Shown here: in pieces, positions 23,536 to 34,735 of the stretch
Layout: each line of letters opens with the position of its first letter
Numbering within the stretch: position 1 is the first letter of the stretch
NCBI GenBank assembly: GCA_035048495.1
Contig: CM068552.1
Location: 25,732,154-25,796,153, forward strand
From: Euptelea pleiosperma
Taxonomy: Eukaryota; Streptophyta; Magnoliopsida; Ranunculales; Eupteleaceae
Length of the DNA stretch: 64,000 nucleotides
Direction: 5' to 3'
The notes under the pieces: generated by a model
What the model was told of the DNA's origin: nothing
The model's input: only the letters and a program-made list of their open reading frames with translations
Database searches by the model: none
Translations under genes and position numbers: made by a program

Positions 23536-24948
23536 TTCTCAAAGATCTTAGACGTCTTTAAAGACGTCCAGATCAATATCCCATTCCTTTCTGCTATCAA
23601 GCAAATCCCCTCCTATGCCAAATTCCTCAAGGACTTGTGCACAGTTAAGCGGCGTACGCATGTACCCAAAGCTGCCTTCTTGGCCGAAAAAGCTACCGCG
23701 TTCATTCAACGCAATAGTGTGATCAAACACAAGGATCCAGGTAGCCCAACTGTCCAATGTGAAATTGGAGACAACTTTAGTTGCACTGCCTTGCTAGATT
23801 TAGGGGCTAGTGTTAACCTCATACCATTCTCGGTATATCAGCAGTTAGGACTGAAAGATATGAAGCCTACCAATGTCACCCTCAAATTAGGTGATCAGTC
23901 CATCAAGATTCCAAGAGGAATCATTGAAGATGTCCTAGTAAAAGTCGTTGACTTTTATTATCCTGTGGACTTTATCATTCTCGACACCAAGCCATGTCAG
24001 GATAACCGCATTCCGGTCATCTTAGGCCGTCCATTCCTTGCCACTGCGAATGCACACATCGGGTGCCGGGACGGAAACATGTCCATTGCTTTCGGAAACC
24101 TCAAAGCTGAGGTCAATATCTTTCGTCTAATGCAACAGGATGCCGATCGTGATGTGGCCGATGAAATGTGTGCCGTTGAGAGTCTAATCCCGGACTCCAC
24201 CGAAGATATTCTTAAGCAGTGTCTAGAACACTTTGGAGCTGACTTTGCAACAGAGTCAGCTATTTCTGATCTCAATGATCTTTTGGAGACTGCTCCACTG
24301 ATAGAGATCACCGCTCCACTCATCGAGTTTGAGCCTCTGATAATCATGGCCAGAGAACCTATCATTCCTTTTCCTACTGAAGTCAAACCTCTTCAATCCG
24401 TGTCTTCTGTGACACCTACTTCAACTCCATCTGCTCCAACATTAGAGCTTAAGCCTCTTCCCCTAGATCTTTCCTATGCCTATCTTGGTCCTAAGGAAAC
24501 CTACCCTGTCATTATTGCTTCCGCTTTGTCTGCGAGTGAAAGTAAGAAACTTCTAGAGTTGCTCAACGAGCACAAATCTGCGATCGGTTGGACTATAGAT
24601 GATATTCAAGGCATAGACCCCTCGGTGTGCCAACATCACATCTACCTCGAGGATGAATCCAAAATCTCTCGAGAACACCAGAGGAGGTTGAACCCCGTCT
24701 TGAAGGATGTAGTCCAGGACGAGGTCCTTAAATTATTAGATGCGGGTATCATCTACCCCATCTCCGATAGCAAATGGGTGAGTCCTATTCATGTCGTCCC
24801 TAAAAAGGCAGGATTCACAGTTGTGGAAAATGAGAACAAGAAAATGGTCACCCAGCGCCTGAAGAAAGGGTGGAGAGTCTGCATCGATTACCGACGACTC
24901 AACACCAACACTAGGAAGGACCATTTTCCTTTACCCTTCATAGACTAA
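23536..24948 (+). pseudogene. Copy B protease and RT fingers
   Basis: The open frame from the Met at 23635 (437 codons) holds the aspartic protease motif LLDLGASVNLIP (Asp at residue 55) and ILGRPFLATANAHIG. After a spacer come the RT fingers (LLDAGIIYPISDSKWVSPIH, then VPKKAG and WRVCIDYRRLN). It ends at a TAA (24946-24948) where copy A keeps CAA. The frame is continuous with gag upstream and with the RT palm downstream. Confidence 0.9.
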
Positions 24949-25032
24949 ATGTTGGAGAGACTAGCAGGTCACTCCTATTACTGCTTCCTCGATGGTTACT
25001 CAGGGTATAATCAAATACCCATCGCCCCTTAG

Positions 25033-27306
25033 GATCACGAGAAGACAACTTTCACCTGTCCCTTTGGCACTTTTGCCTACAAGCGCATGCCCTTTGGCCT
25101 CTGCAATGCACCCGCGACCTTTCAAAGGTGTATGATGAGCATATTCTCTGACATGGTGAAAAAATTCCTCGAAGTCTTTATGGACGACTTCTCAGTTTTT
25201 AGGTCATCCTTTGATGACTGTCTGAACCATCTAGGGCTGGTACTTCAATGCTGTCAGGACAAGCGACTTGTCCTCAATTGGGAGAAATGCCACTTCATGG
25301 TGAAGAAAGGCATAGTTCTGGGACATGTCATTTCCCATCAGGGCATTAAGGTCGACAAAGCTAAAATCGATATCATCTCGACCTTGCCCATTCCTAAGTC
25401 CGTGCGTGACATCCGGTCCTTTTTGGGACATGGAGGATTCTATAGGCGATTCATCAAGGACTTCTCTCAAATCGCTCGACCACTGTCCCATCTTCTGGCT
25501 AAAGATAGTCCTTTCGACTTTAATGCTGACTGTGTCAAGGCATTCGAGCGTCTCAAATCTGAGCTCACTACTGCGCTCATTATCCGTCCCCCGGACTGGA
25601 CTCTACCTTTCGAGGTAATGTGCGATGCTTCTGACTACGCGTTAGGCGCCGTTCTATGGCAGCGAGTTGACAAAAGGTCACACGTGATCTACTACGCGAG
25701 CAAAACTCTTAACTCTGCCCAAATGAACTACTCCACCACTGAGAAAGAACTCTTGGCAGTAGTCTTCGCCCTTGATAAATTTCGTCAGTACCTCTTAGCC
25801 ACTAAGGTGGTCGTCTACACTGATCATACAGCCCTTCGTTATCTCATGTCGAAAAAGGAAACCAAGCCTCGATTAATTCGATGGATTCTCTTACTGCAGG
25901 AATTCGACCTCGAGATTAAGGATAAGAAAGGAACTGAGAATGTAGTGGCTGATCACTTGTCTAGACTGACTTTAGAGTCATCCTTCGACACCCAGCCCAT
26001 CCCTGAAACCTTTCCAGACGAACAACTATTCGCTATCTCCGTTCATCCATGGTATGCTGACATTGTCAACTACCTTGTCACCGAAGAAATGCCTTCACAC
26101 TGGTCAAAACAGGACAAAAGCCAATTCCTAGCAAGAGTTAAGTACTACTCTTGGGATGACCCTTATTTGTATAAATACTGTCCTGACCAGATCATTCGTC
26201 TCTGTGTCCCTGAGTCAGACCAACTCAATATCTTGTCCTCATGTCATGACCAACCTTGTGGTGGTCATTTCAACACTAAGAAGACTGCAGAAAAAGTTCT
26301 GCAATGCGGATTCTACTGGCCCACATTATTTAAAGATGCCCACATCTACAGCAAAACCTGTCCTAATTGCCAGCATCTAGGCCGCATCTCCCAGAGGAAC
26401 ATGATGCCCCTAACTCCCATCCAGGTCGATGAAATATTTGACATCTGGGGCATCGACTTCATGGGCCCCTTTCCCGTTTCCTATGGTTTTGAGTACATTC
26501 TCCTTACGGTAGACTATGTATCCAAATGGATAGAAGCCATTCCCACCAAGACCAATGACCACAAAGTGGTGGTCAAATTCCTAAAGGAGTTCATCTTCGC
26601 CCGATTCGGTGCCCCTAAGGCCATCATTAGTGATGGGGGCACCCATTTCTGTAATAGGATATTCAAGAAATTAATGAAAAAGTATGGGATAACCCATAAG
26701 GTTGCCCTAGCTTATCATCCGCAGACTAGTGGTCAAGTAGAGGTTTCTAATCGTCAGATCAAGCAGATCTTGGAGAAAATAGTCAATACCACACGTAAAG
26801 ACTGGTCTACTCGTCTCACTGATGCTTTATGGGCATACAAAACCGCCTACAAGACCCCACTCAATATGTCTCCCTATCGTCTCATATTTGGGAAACCCTG
26901 TCATCTACCGGTAGATATTGAACATCATGCTCTGTGGGCCATTAAGAAACTCAACTTCGACCTCGACTCTGCAGGGGAGGAGAGAAAACTTCAAATGAAT
27001 GAGTTAGCAGAACTCAGAAATGATGCCTACAACTTGTCCAAGAATTACAAAGTAAAAATAAAGTGGATACATGACAAGAGCATCCTCAGGAAAGAGTTCC
27101 ATCCAGGACAGAAGGTCCTTCTTTATAATTCCCGTCTTCATCTCTTCCCCGGGAAATTGAAATCTAGGTGGACCGGTCCTTATACGGTCACAACAGTCAC
27201 ACCCTTTGGGGCAATCACTATTGAGGATCCCAAGGATCACTCCTCTTTTCAAGTCAATGGGCAGCGTCTAAAACAGTTCCATGAACTTGACATATTGTTC
27301 ATTTAG
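25033..27306 (+). pseudogene. Copy B RT palm, RNase H and integrase
   Basis: It follows a second in-frame stop (25030-25032) and is open to 27306 (739 codons from the Met at 25087). The RT catalytic YxDD equivalent is FMDD at residues 31-34. RNase H begins near residue 175 ([12 protein letters not shown]) with [10 protein letters not shown] later. The integrase HHCC zinc module lies around residues 386-430 (HDQPCGGHF ... CPNCQ). The DDE core has GIDFMGPF (~453), ISDGGTHF (~514) and GQVEVSNR (~550). The C-terminus has the GPYTV-type integrase tail and no chromodomain. Both long pieces look nearly intact, but the two stops separate RT fingers from palm, so no active RT can be made without readthrough. 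Confidence 0.9.
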
Positions 27307-29287
27307 ACTTTTGAGATCGATCTCATCGATCCTGTCTATGTCGACTGATGATCCACTCAGTCTCCCGTGCTCCAAATTGGTTGGGGGTGCCTGTCACCCC
27401 CGTTGTGTCTGGCTGAAGACGTAAAACTTAGCGCTTTCGGAAAGGCAATTCCGGTATTCCTAGAGTACATGAGTCTCATGCATTTATTATTACTGTTATA
27501 TCATTGGAAATGCAGGTACATCCGATCATCAGGTACCACACACTGTCGAGTTTCTGCCCACTTAGTAACATCCTCCCTGAACCTTTGCATCATCATCATC
27601 GATTTTTCATCATTTTATATCCCGGTCATGAGCACTGAGGACGGTGCTATATTTTGGTTGGGGGTGGGGTATTTACCAAAACTCATGTCTTCATTTTGAT
27701 AAAAAAAAATAAAAAAATATAAAAAAATAAAATAAAAATAAAATAAAATAAAATAAAATAAAACTTCTTGTTTTTGGGGTGATTTCCGATGTTCTCCAAA
27801 AGTTTTCTAGAATTTCAAAAATGTGTCAAATACCCTGACTTTGATGAGCTGAAAACCTCCGTTAAGTCAATATTGAGGATGTCAATTTTTGTTTAAAGTT
27901 GGCATTGAGTCAAGTCAAGTGTGACTACAGCAGGTTTGAAAACTTAGAAAAACTCAGATTCAGTACAATTGTACACTATCAACATCAGAGTCATCCTAAG
28001 TTTGGAAATTCTAGAGATCCTGTGAGAAGAATTGTGGAGACCTAACCTTGTGAGCTTTCGAGCCTTTAATCATTTCAGAGGGTTATACAACAAATCTGAG
28101 TCACTAGATGACTCAATATTCTTTATGCCCGCAATATTCGTTGAGAGATCTCATTATCTTTTGCTTCGATCATAAAACTCGGAACGACATCAAAATTGGA
28201 TTACTACAACAGAACCTTCTCTGTATCCAGTCAAGACAGTATGCATGGTAGTGCAAACCCTAGAAAATGATTTAGGCCATTTTTCTGAACCGTTCAGCCT
28301 TTTTACTCACCTGAATTATACTTCACTAGAAACCCCTTGAGCCCTTCTATAAAAACCTTTTCTTTGTAAACCCATCAATCTAAAACCCAGTCAAGCTATG
28401 AAGCATGACTGGCTACCCTTATTTTGAGATGGACAAAAGAATAACTGATGTGGGTATACCATGAAAAGAAAAGTAAAGAAGAAAAATCCAAAGAAAAAAA
28501 AAGTGGTTCAAGCTGAAAACAAAATATGGAAAGAAAGTATGAAAAAGAGCTGAAAAGAAATTGACCAGTCTCAGAAATATCAAGAAGAAGAGAAAAATAC
28601 GAAAAAAAGGAAAAAGAACCAGATAATGGTGTTACGCCGCAGGAAAAATGCAAGAAAATGGCAATATCCTCTCAAGATCTTTGAAATCCTGTATCCTTTT
28701 ATCTCTCTACACCTAACCTAAGCCTCATTATAACCCAAGAAAGTCCTATTTGATTCTATGGTAGCACGATCATAAAATGTGGAGATTGGAGAAAGAGAAG
28801 CTACAGAGTTTGATCTGACGTTCCCGAGTGAAGTGGTATTCCAATCATGAGATCTTCTTCTGTTAAAGATATCCTTCCTTTAAATAATACATATGTGAGA
28901 TCTTTGCTTTCATATATCAACACATCTCCTCACATATAAATTGAGAGAAAAGAAGAAAACCCTTCTTGTGTGATTCTATTCTGAGTGCTAAACATGTGAG
29001 ATTTGAGGTCGAGGCATAAAAACTTAGAGGTGATCTGGAAATCTTTACTGTCGGATGATGAGAATGTTGAGCACACACACACACAGAGTCTGACTATTCT
29101 AGGTCATGATTATCAGTCTGTAGTCTTGCCAAAACTTTCAAACTCTTCGCTAGCATGTAACTGTTTTTGCATCCATTCAATGATTTGACGAATGGTGTTT
29201 TCCCGGAGCTAATGTGAAAGTGTGCAGCATATGCAGAGCCCTTTTAAGCTCATTTATTTCGCACTAATTGCCAAGGATTGGCAATAT
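27307..29287 (+). other. Copy B 3' non-coding region
   Basis: About 2 kb without a credible open frame lies where some Athila elements carry an envelope-like gene. It contains GGTTGGGGGTGCC at 27380, GGTTGGGGGTGGGG at 27656 and an A-rich aaaat repeat near 27700-27762. Bases 27660-27715 recur at the right edge of the window (63931 onward). Confidence 0.75.
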
Positions 29288-29302
29288 GCTGGTTGGGGGT
29301 TG
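29288..29302 (+). other. Polypurine tract of copy B
   Basis: GCTGGTTGGGGGTTG lies directly before the 3' LTR (TGATATTCGC at 29303), where the plus-strand primer is expected. Confidence 0.75.
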
Positions 29303-30223
29303 TGATATTCGCTCAAAAGTGCTTATTTTAAGCAATTATCCTTTTAGCGTTATTGCATTCTCCTACGTTAAAATGCTCTATTTATCTACTTTTCTACGTA
29401 AGAGTCTCTTTTGTTGCGTAAAACACACTTTTCTGGACAAAATGGTATATTTGCATGCATTAAACACATTTTCGGAAGTCTAGACATGAAGTCATTCTGA
29501 TAGAGTCTCATTACGCGCTTCTTCTGTCGCAGGAAACCCTGATGGGACAATTCTCGAGACTTGCGAGCCCACATCGATCAGGAAAGCCTATTATCAAAGC
29601 TTAAAGAGCCCACATGCTATGACTAGAAGATATGGGCCAAATATGGGCTGAATAAGAGGACCAAAAAGCGTTTAAAGCCATATGAGTCAGCAAGGAATGA
29701 TAGTCTACTCTACTGGAGAAGCGTGAGGATGGTCACAGTGAAGACCAGGGTTCCAGACCCTCTGCCAATACTTTTATCTCCATTTTCTGATACTTTCTCT
29801 CTCATCTCTCCTTATTCTCTCTCTCTTCATCTCTCGATCCTCGAATCTACTGACCTAACCCCAGAACTCCTGCCCATTGGCTCTATCTCATCTCCCTTAG
29901 CTTTCTAATCGTTGGATCTTCCATCGGACCGTTGGATCTTCAATCGGACCGTTGGATCTCTCTAGATCAGTCGATCTACCAATCTGGGTCCCAATCAAGT
30001 CACCATCCATCCGATCACCATCAGACTGTCTGTCACATCATCTTGTGAGACGATGGACATCATCAATCCATGTGGGCCAGTAGCCGAGCCCATCATCATC
30101 GACCCGCTGTCTGACCAGTTAGTGGACCCCGTGAATTTCAAAATAATTTTAATTAAATTTTAAAAAATGGGGGGTCCACTAAATGGGGACATTCCCCAAA
30201 GAAAAGTAGTGTTTTACTTAAAA

Positions 30224-30275
<52 letters not shown>

Positions 30276-31791
30276 ATTTCAAAAATTCCCTAATTTCCAT
30301 TAATGGAAACTAGGGAGCTTTAAAAGGGGAAGGAGAAGGGTTCTTTGGAACCCTAATCCCCCTCCCATCTCTTCAAATCCTTCCCCCATTCTCCTCTCCT
30401 CCCCCCCCCCCCCACATTCTACCCTTCTTCTTCTTCGTTTCTTCTTCATCTTCTTCACCTTCTTCATCTTCTCTAACGCCCCCACCGGAGTTGCAGCCTG
30501 CAACTCTGGTCACACGAACCAGCAACCTCTTTTCCCTCTTCTTCTCCTCTTTCCCCCTCTCCTTCGTCACCTTCTCTCTTCTCCTCTCGTTTTCTTCTTC
30601 TTTTTCATTTTTTTTTTGTTCTTCTTCTTCACGGATTCATTACCGGCCGGAGTTGCAGAACTCCGGCCATCTTCTTCTAAGGTTCTTCCGCTTCGTCTTG
30701 CAGGTTTCTGGGGCAACTCTCCCTCTCCAGCCAGTAGCACTGCCTGCGCGTGACGTTGCTGACTTTCTCCTCCGCCTGTGCGTAGCACAGCTTGCTGCCG
30801 TGGGCAGCAACCATCATCACCTCCGCTCCGCCAGTTCTTGCTCCGCCAGAAGCGCCTGCCACCTCCTCTACTAAGCAACCAATGGTTGCTGTTTTCCAGC
30901 CGTTCTCACTCCCGTTTCCCTTTCATCTTACAAAAAAATAAAAAAAATAAAAAGCGAAAAGGAGAAGAAGGAAGGAGATGAGGATCTCCTCTACGATCCC
31001 AGCCACCGTCTTCATTAGGGGGAGCTGTGCACCCCTCACCAGCTGACGTTTCTCGTGGAAGAGAAACCCAAGCCACCACCTGCAACAGCCCAAAATCACT
31101 CCCCAAGCCATCCATTCTCCCCTTCTGCTCGCCTCCTTCTTGCTGTCCTCTTTCTCAAAAAAAAAAAAAAAAAAAAGAGGAAAAGAAGACAAGAGACCAT
31201 CCTTCCCATGAACAGCCACCTTGATCACCATCCTCTAGCTATTGGCCGATCTCCATTAGCCAAAATCTGGTAAGTTTCTCACTCCTGTCCATCTCTTTCT
31301 ATCTCAATACTTTTCTCTCTCTAGGGCATTTTAGAATTCCTTTTCTTCACTCTTCACCATTTTCTCTCTCTAAGAATTTATACCTCTTTCTCTCTCTATC
31401 TTTATATGCTTTCTAGGTAAGGGTTTATTTTGCTTTCTAGATAAATTTCATTGCTAATTGTTTTCTAAGATGTAAGTTGAATTATTTTGATGAATAAAGT
31501 TATCTCTTCCAATTAATGCATTTTCTCTCTCTTAATTCCATTAGATTAATTGTGAATCTAAAAAAAAAAAATGTTTTAAATCGATCCATCATTCTCTCCT
31601 ATCCATCATTTCTGGCAATTTTCTGATAGTGTATGTTCCTTAGTGCACTAACATTCACCCGAGTGCGGATCGACATCCGACACAAATCCCTATACAAATC
31701 TGTCAATTTTGCAGGATAATCGGATAAAAATTACAAATCTTGTTGATTCTAGGGTTTCCGTAACCAACGACGCGGAAAATACTTAGCTTCA
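29303..31791 (+). repeat. 3' LTR of copy B
   Basis: It matches the 5' LTR along its length and ends CTTAGCTTCA. It differs mainly by a ~55-bp deletion near 29665 between short ACCAAA repeats, an added pyrimidine stretch near 29805-29825 and a new (AT)n run at 30232-30260. The tRNA-like block lies at 29715-29761. Confidence 0.92.
30232..30260. repeat. (AT)n microsatellite in 3' LTR of copy B
   Basis: The run sits between an A tract and a T tract. The 5' LTR has only A and T tracts at the same place, so the repeat arose or expanded in one LTR. Confidence 0.9.
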
Positions 31792-32974
31792 GTCCTCACC
31801 CATCTCTAAGAAATAAAAAAACCAAAAAATAAATAAATAAATAAAAGAAGAGAAGAAGAAAAGAAGGGAGGAGAGGAAACTGCCTTCCTCATGCTGCCCA
31901 TCTTCAAACCATTCATGGTTCAAAAGCTCTCCCTCATCCACGGTCTACTGTTGCGTGTTTCTCTTGGCATGAGGTGAAACTCCATCAACAACCAGATTGG
32001 GCTCCTCCTTACGCCTCCTCTTTGGGTTGCGCCACATCCAGCAACTCCTCCTTGGGTTTCGTTGCCCCCTCTTCTGCAACTTCTTCTCATCCACCGGCGC
32101 TCCACAACAACACCATCACCATCCTCACCACCGCCATTCTCTGTTCCTTCTCCCCTTCTTCTTCACCTTCTTCTTCTTCTTTTTCCTCACTTGCTGTTTC
32201 AGGCGTCTCCACCACGGCAACCACCTGCAACTCCTCTGCCTACGCCTACCGCTGCCTCCGTTAGCTATCTCCTCCACGATCTGCTACACCGCATCGTGCT
32301 CCTCTGGAACTCTCTCCGTCAAGCCTCCACGAACCAGCAGCTCCCCTTGTTGCCTCCATCTTGCTGCCCGCCTTCTTCTTCTTTTTCTTCTTCTTCCTCT
32401 TTCATTACCTACAACTCTTTGGGCGTTCTTCACGGGCTCCTCCTCATGAGCAGCAACCACCATGGCAGCACCATTCTCTCATGGCTAAATCGTCGGTGAA
32501 TCCACTTCTTTGGCTGGTTCTCCAAGGTAAGTTTGAGGTAATTTGTTTCTCTTCTTTTTCTCTCTCTAGTGTCTCTATACTTTCTATCTCTAGGTTCTCA
32601 CCATTTTCTCTCTCTAACTCTCTGTCGCATTTGCACTTTCTTACTCTTCTTCTTAGTCCTATCTCTTGGTTTTTCACTCTCTAAATTGCTTTTTAGTTGA
32701 TTTTTTTTTAGTTTAGTTTTTAATGTTTTTCATTTCGTTCAAGTATTGTAATGATATTTTGATCAATAAATGACGAAGTTTATTTTTATATCTTATTTCT
32801 TGCAATCTTCAGTCATCTCATATTTTTTATTTGCACAAGCTAACCCCGAGTGAGCACGAGATCCGACGCGAATACCTATGCTAGAATCTCTGAATTTTGC
32901 AGGATAATCGGATAAAAAAAATTAATTGTTGATTCTAGGGTCGTTCTCTCAACGACAGAAAAACCCTAGTTTTA
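31792..32974 (+). mobile_element. Athila copy A: 3' LTR, second half
   Basis: It resumes the LTR interrupted at 18027. It has the pyrimidine-rich zone, a CCCGAGTGAGC block, GATTCTAGGGTCGTT and a terminal CCTAGTTTTA, where the usual final CA has become TA. Small Ser/Pro/Leu-rich frames at 31974-32684 come from low-complexity pyrimidine sequence and are not genes. Confidence 0.8.
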
Positions 32975-33519
32975 CCTAGCACAAAAGAAAAAAAAAGATA
33001 ACATAAAAATAAAAATAAAAAAATTGGCGTCTCTGCCTCCCCTTATCCATCGAACGGCTCCATTGTCTTCTTCTCAACACAGGTCCAAGAACCATGGTTT
33101 GCTCTATTCTTCTTATTCTCTATCTAATATCTTCTTCTAATGCTTTCTAGTTAAGTTTTTATTTTCTTTATTTCTTTAAGCATTTTTAATTCAAGCATTG
33201 TAAGTTATAATTTTTTTTTAATAAATGAAGTTTATTTTGTCATTTTATTTTTTATTATTGCATAGTTATTTTCTTTTATTAATGTTGTAGGTAATTTCCC
33301 TTCTTATAAAAAAATATTTTAAAAATTATTTTCCACAATTCTCATCTCTCTACCATTTTCACAATTTCCTTGCTTGCTTTATTTAATGTTACTTCTTTAA
33401 CCCGAGTGCGGATTCGACATCCGACTTATCCTGTTCGATTAAGAAATAAATTTTTGCAAGATTAAAGAACTGGAAAAATAATGTTGATTTAAGGGCTATC
33501 CATGCCAACGACCGAAAAA
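32975..33519 (+). mobile_element. Primer-site-like motif and 3' end of another Athila LTR
   Basis: TGGCGTCTCTGCC at 33025-33037 resembles a worn tRNA-Asp primer site. From about 33060 to 33519 the sequence again follows the 3' part of an Athila LTR (CCCGAGTGCGGATTCGACAT at 33399, GCCAACGACCG, CCTTGTTTCG). An LTR followed by a primer site and then another LTR end suggests a collapsed tandem of elements. Confidence 0.5.
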
Positions 33520-33551
33520 ACCTTGTTTCGATCATCTATTTTATTCTTTAG

Positions 33552-34165
33552 TATCATCTGTTTTCTCATAATCTTTCGTTTATTTCTTCTTGTTGTATCA
33601 TCTCTTTTCTCCTAATGTGTCGTCTTTCTTTATATATAACAATCATCTATTTTCTCCTTTCGTATCGTCTGTCTCCTATTCTATCGTCTCTTTCTTCTTA
33701 TGGTATCATCTCCCATCTCCTACTGTGTCGTCAATCTTCATATTTCACAATCATCTGTATTCTTTTTTAGTATCGTCTGTTTTCTCCTAATCTATCGTCT
33801 ATTTCTTCTTGTTGCATCATCTCTTTTCTCATACTGTGCCGTCTTTCTTCATATTTAACGATCATCTCTTTTTTCATTTTCTGTCATTTTTTTCCTCTTT
33901 TACTATCATTTATTTCGTCTTGTTATATCATCTCTTTTCTCCTACCATGTTGTCAATGTTCACATTAACTTTCAATTCATTTATCTAATTGTGTCATCTT
34001 TATAGATAATTAACAATCATCTCTTTTCTCCTTTTGTGTCGTAGTGTTCCTCCTCTTCTATTATCTCTTTTCTCTTGTTATATTATCTATTTTCTCTTAC
34101 TGTGTTGTCTTTTTTCATATTTAACAATCATCTCTTTTCTCCTTTTGTGTCGTCTTTCTTCAAGT
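33552..34165. repeat. Minisatellite with ~110-bp period
   Basis: Units starting TATCATCTCTTTTCTCCTA recur at 33596, 33704, 33815 and 33926 (spacings 108, 111 and 111), with a diverged unit after 34081. Each unit is itself built of shorter ATCATCT/GTCGTCT and TTTTCTCC motifs. No coding frame is sustained. Confidence 0.8.
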
Positions 34166-34289
34166 TTAGATCTGAACAGTTTACCTCTACCTTTCATGTC
34201 ATCACTTTGAGTTGTACTCATTCATTTCTGCTATACAAATTGTAGCGATCTTTGGTAGTAACAATAGCGTACTTTATTAATAATACAAA

Positions 34290-34735
34290 ATGAATGTACA
34301 AAAAAGATGAAAAGAGAAAGTAAAGTCGGAGAAAACATTTGATAGAGTAGGAGAAAACAGATGACAAAAGAGGAGAAAACAAATGACAAAGTGGGAGAAT
34401 GTGAGCTTTCATCTAAGTAATCTAGAAAATTGACTACTTATTCACCTAACCCCTATTAGATGGATGCGTAGGAAAGCTCATATCATCAAAATTGTATCAC
34501 AATCATATAATGACTCGTAAATGATCTGTCCTCATTGAAAGTTGTTGAACTCATTCAACTCTATATCACTAGTGTAGTGTCAATAATTTAGGTGCTTATA
34601 TTGAGTTTTTTCATAGCCATTGTTGATCCTGTATTTAAGAGAACAAATGATAGAGAAGGAGAAAATAGATTACAAAATATGAGAAAATAGTTGATAAAAT
34701 AGATATAAAAAAATGAGAACATAAATGCGACTATT
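34290..34735. repeat. Inverted relatives of the minisatellite
   Basis: GGAGAAAACAGATGACAAAA at 34352 and GGAGAAAATAGATTACAAAA at 34660 are the reverse complement of the motif in the array to the left. The two blocks face the main array, so the region could fold into a long imperfect hairpin. Confidence 0.6.

Larger units (their letters stand above)
18028..31791 (+). mobile_element. Complete Athila-type Ty3/gypsy retrotransposon (copy B)
   Basis: It has two LTRs of about 2.5 kb (18028-20527 and 29303-31791), a tRNA-Asp-type primer site, a single gag-pol frame and a polypurine tract. The flanks are CTCCT (18023-18027) and GTCCT (31792-31796), a target duplication with one mismatch. The domain order protease, RT, RNase H, integrase is Ty3/gypsy. 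The integrase signatures and primer site place it in the Athila lineage of non-chromoviruses. No chromodomain or envelope frame is seen. The LTRs are very alike, so it is the youngest full insertion here. It is disabled by six stop codons and a gag frameshift, and the first half of gag is missing. Confidence 0.93.

Noticed and set aside
27367..27699. 110-codon frame after integrase as an envelope-like gene
   Set aside because: No signal peptide, glycosylation pattern or membrane anchor in a convincing arrangement; it lies in the conserved non-coding tail and is broken in copy A.
33552..34165. CRISPR-like array
   Set aside because: Plant nuclear context; units are contiguous and diverged, without unique spacers.
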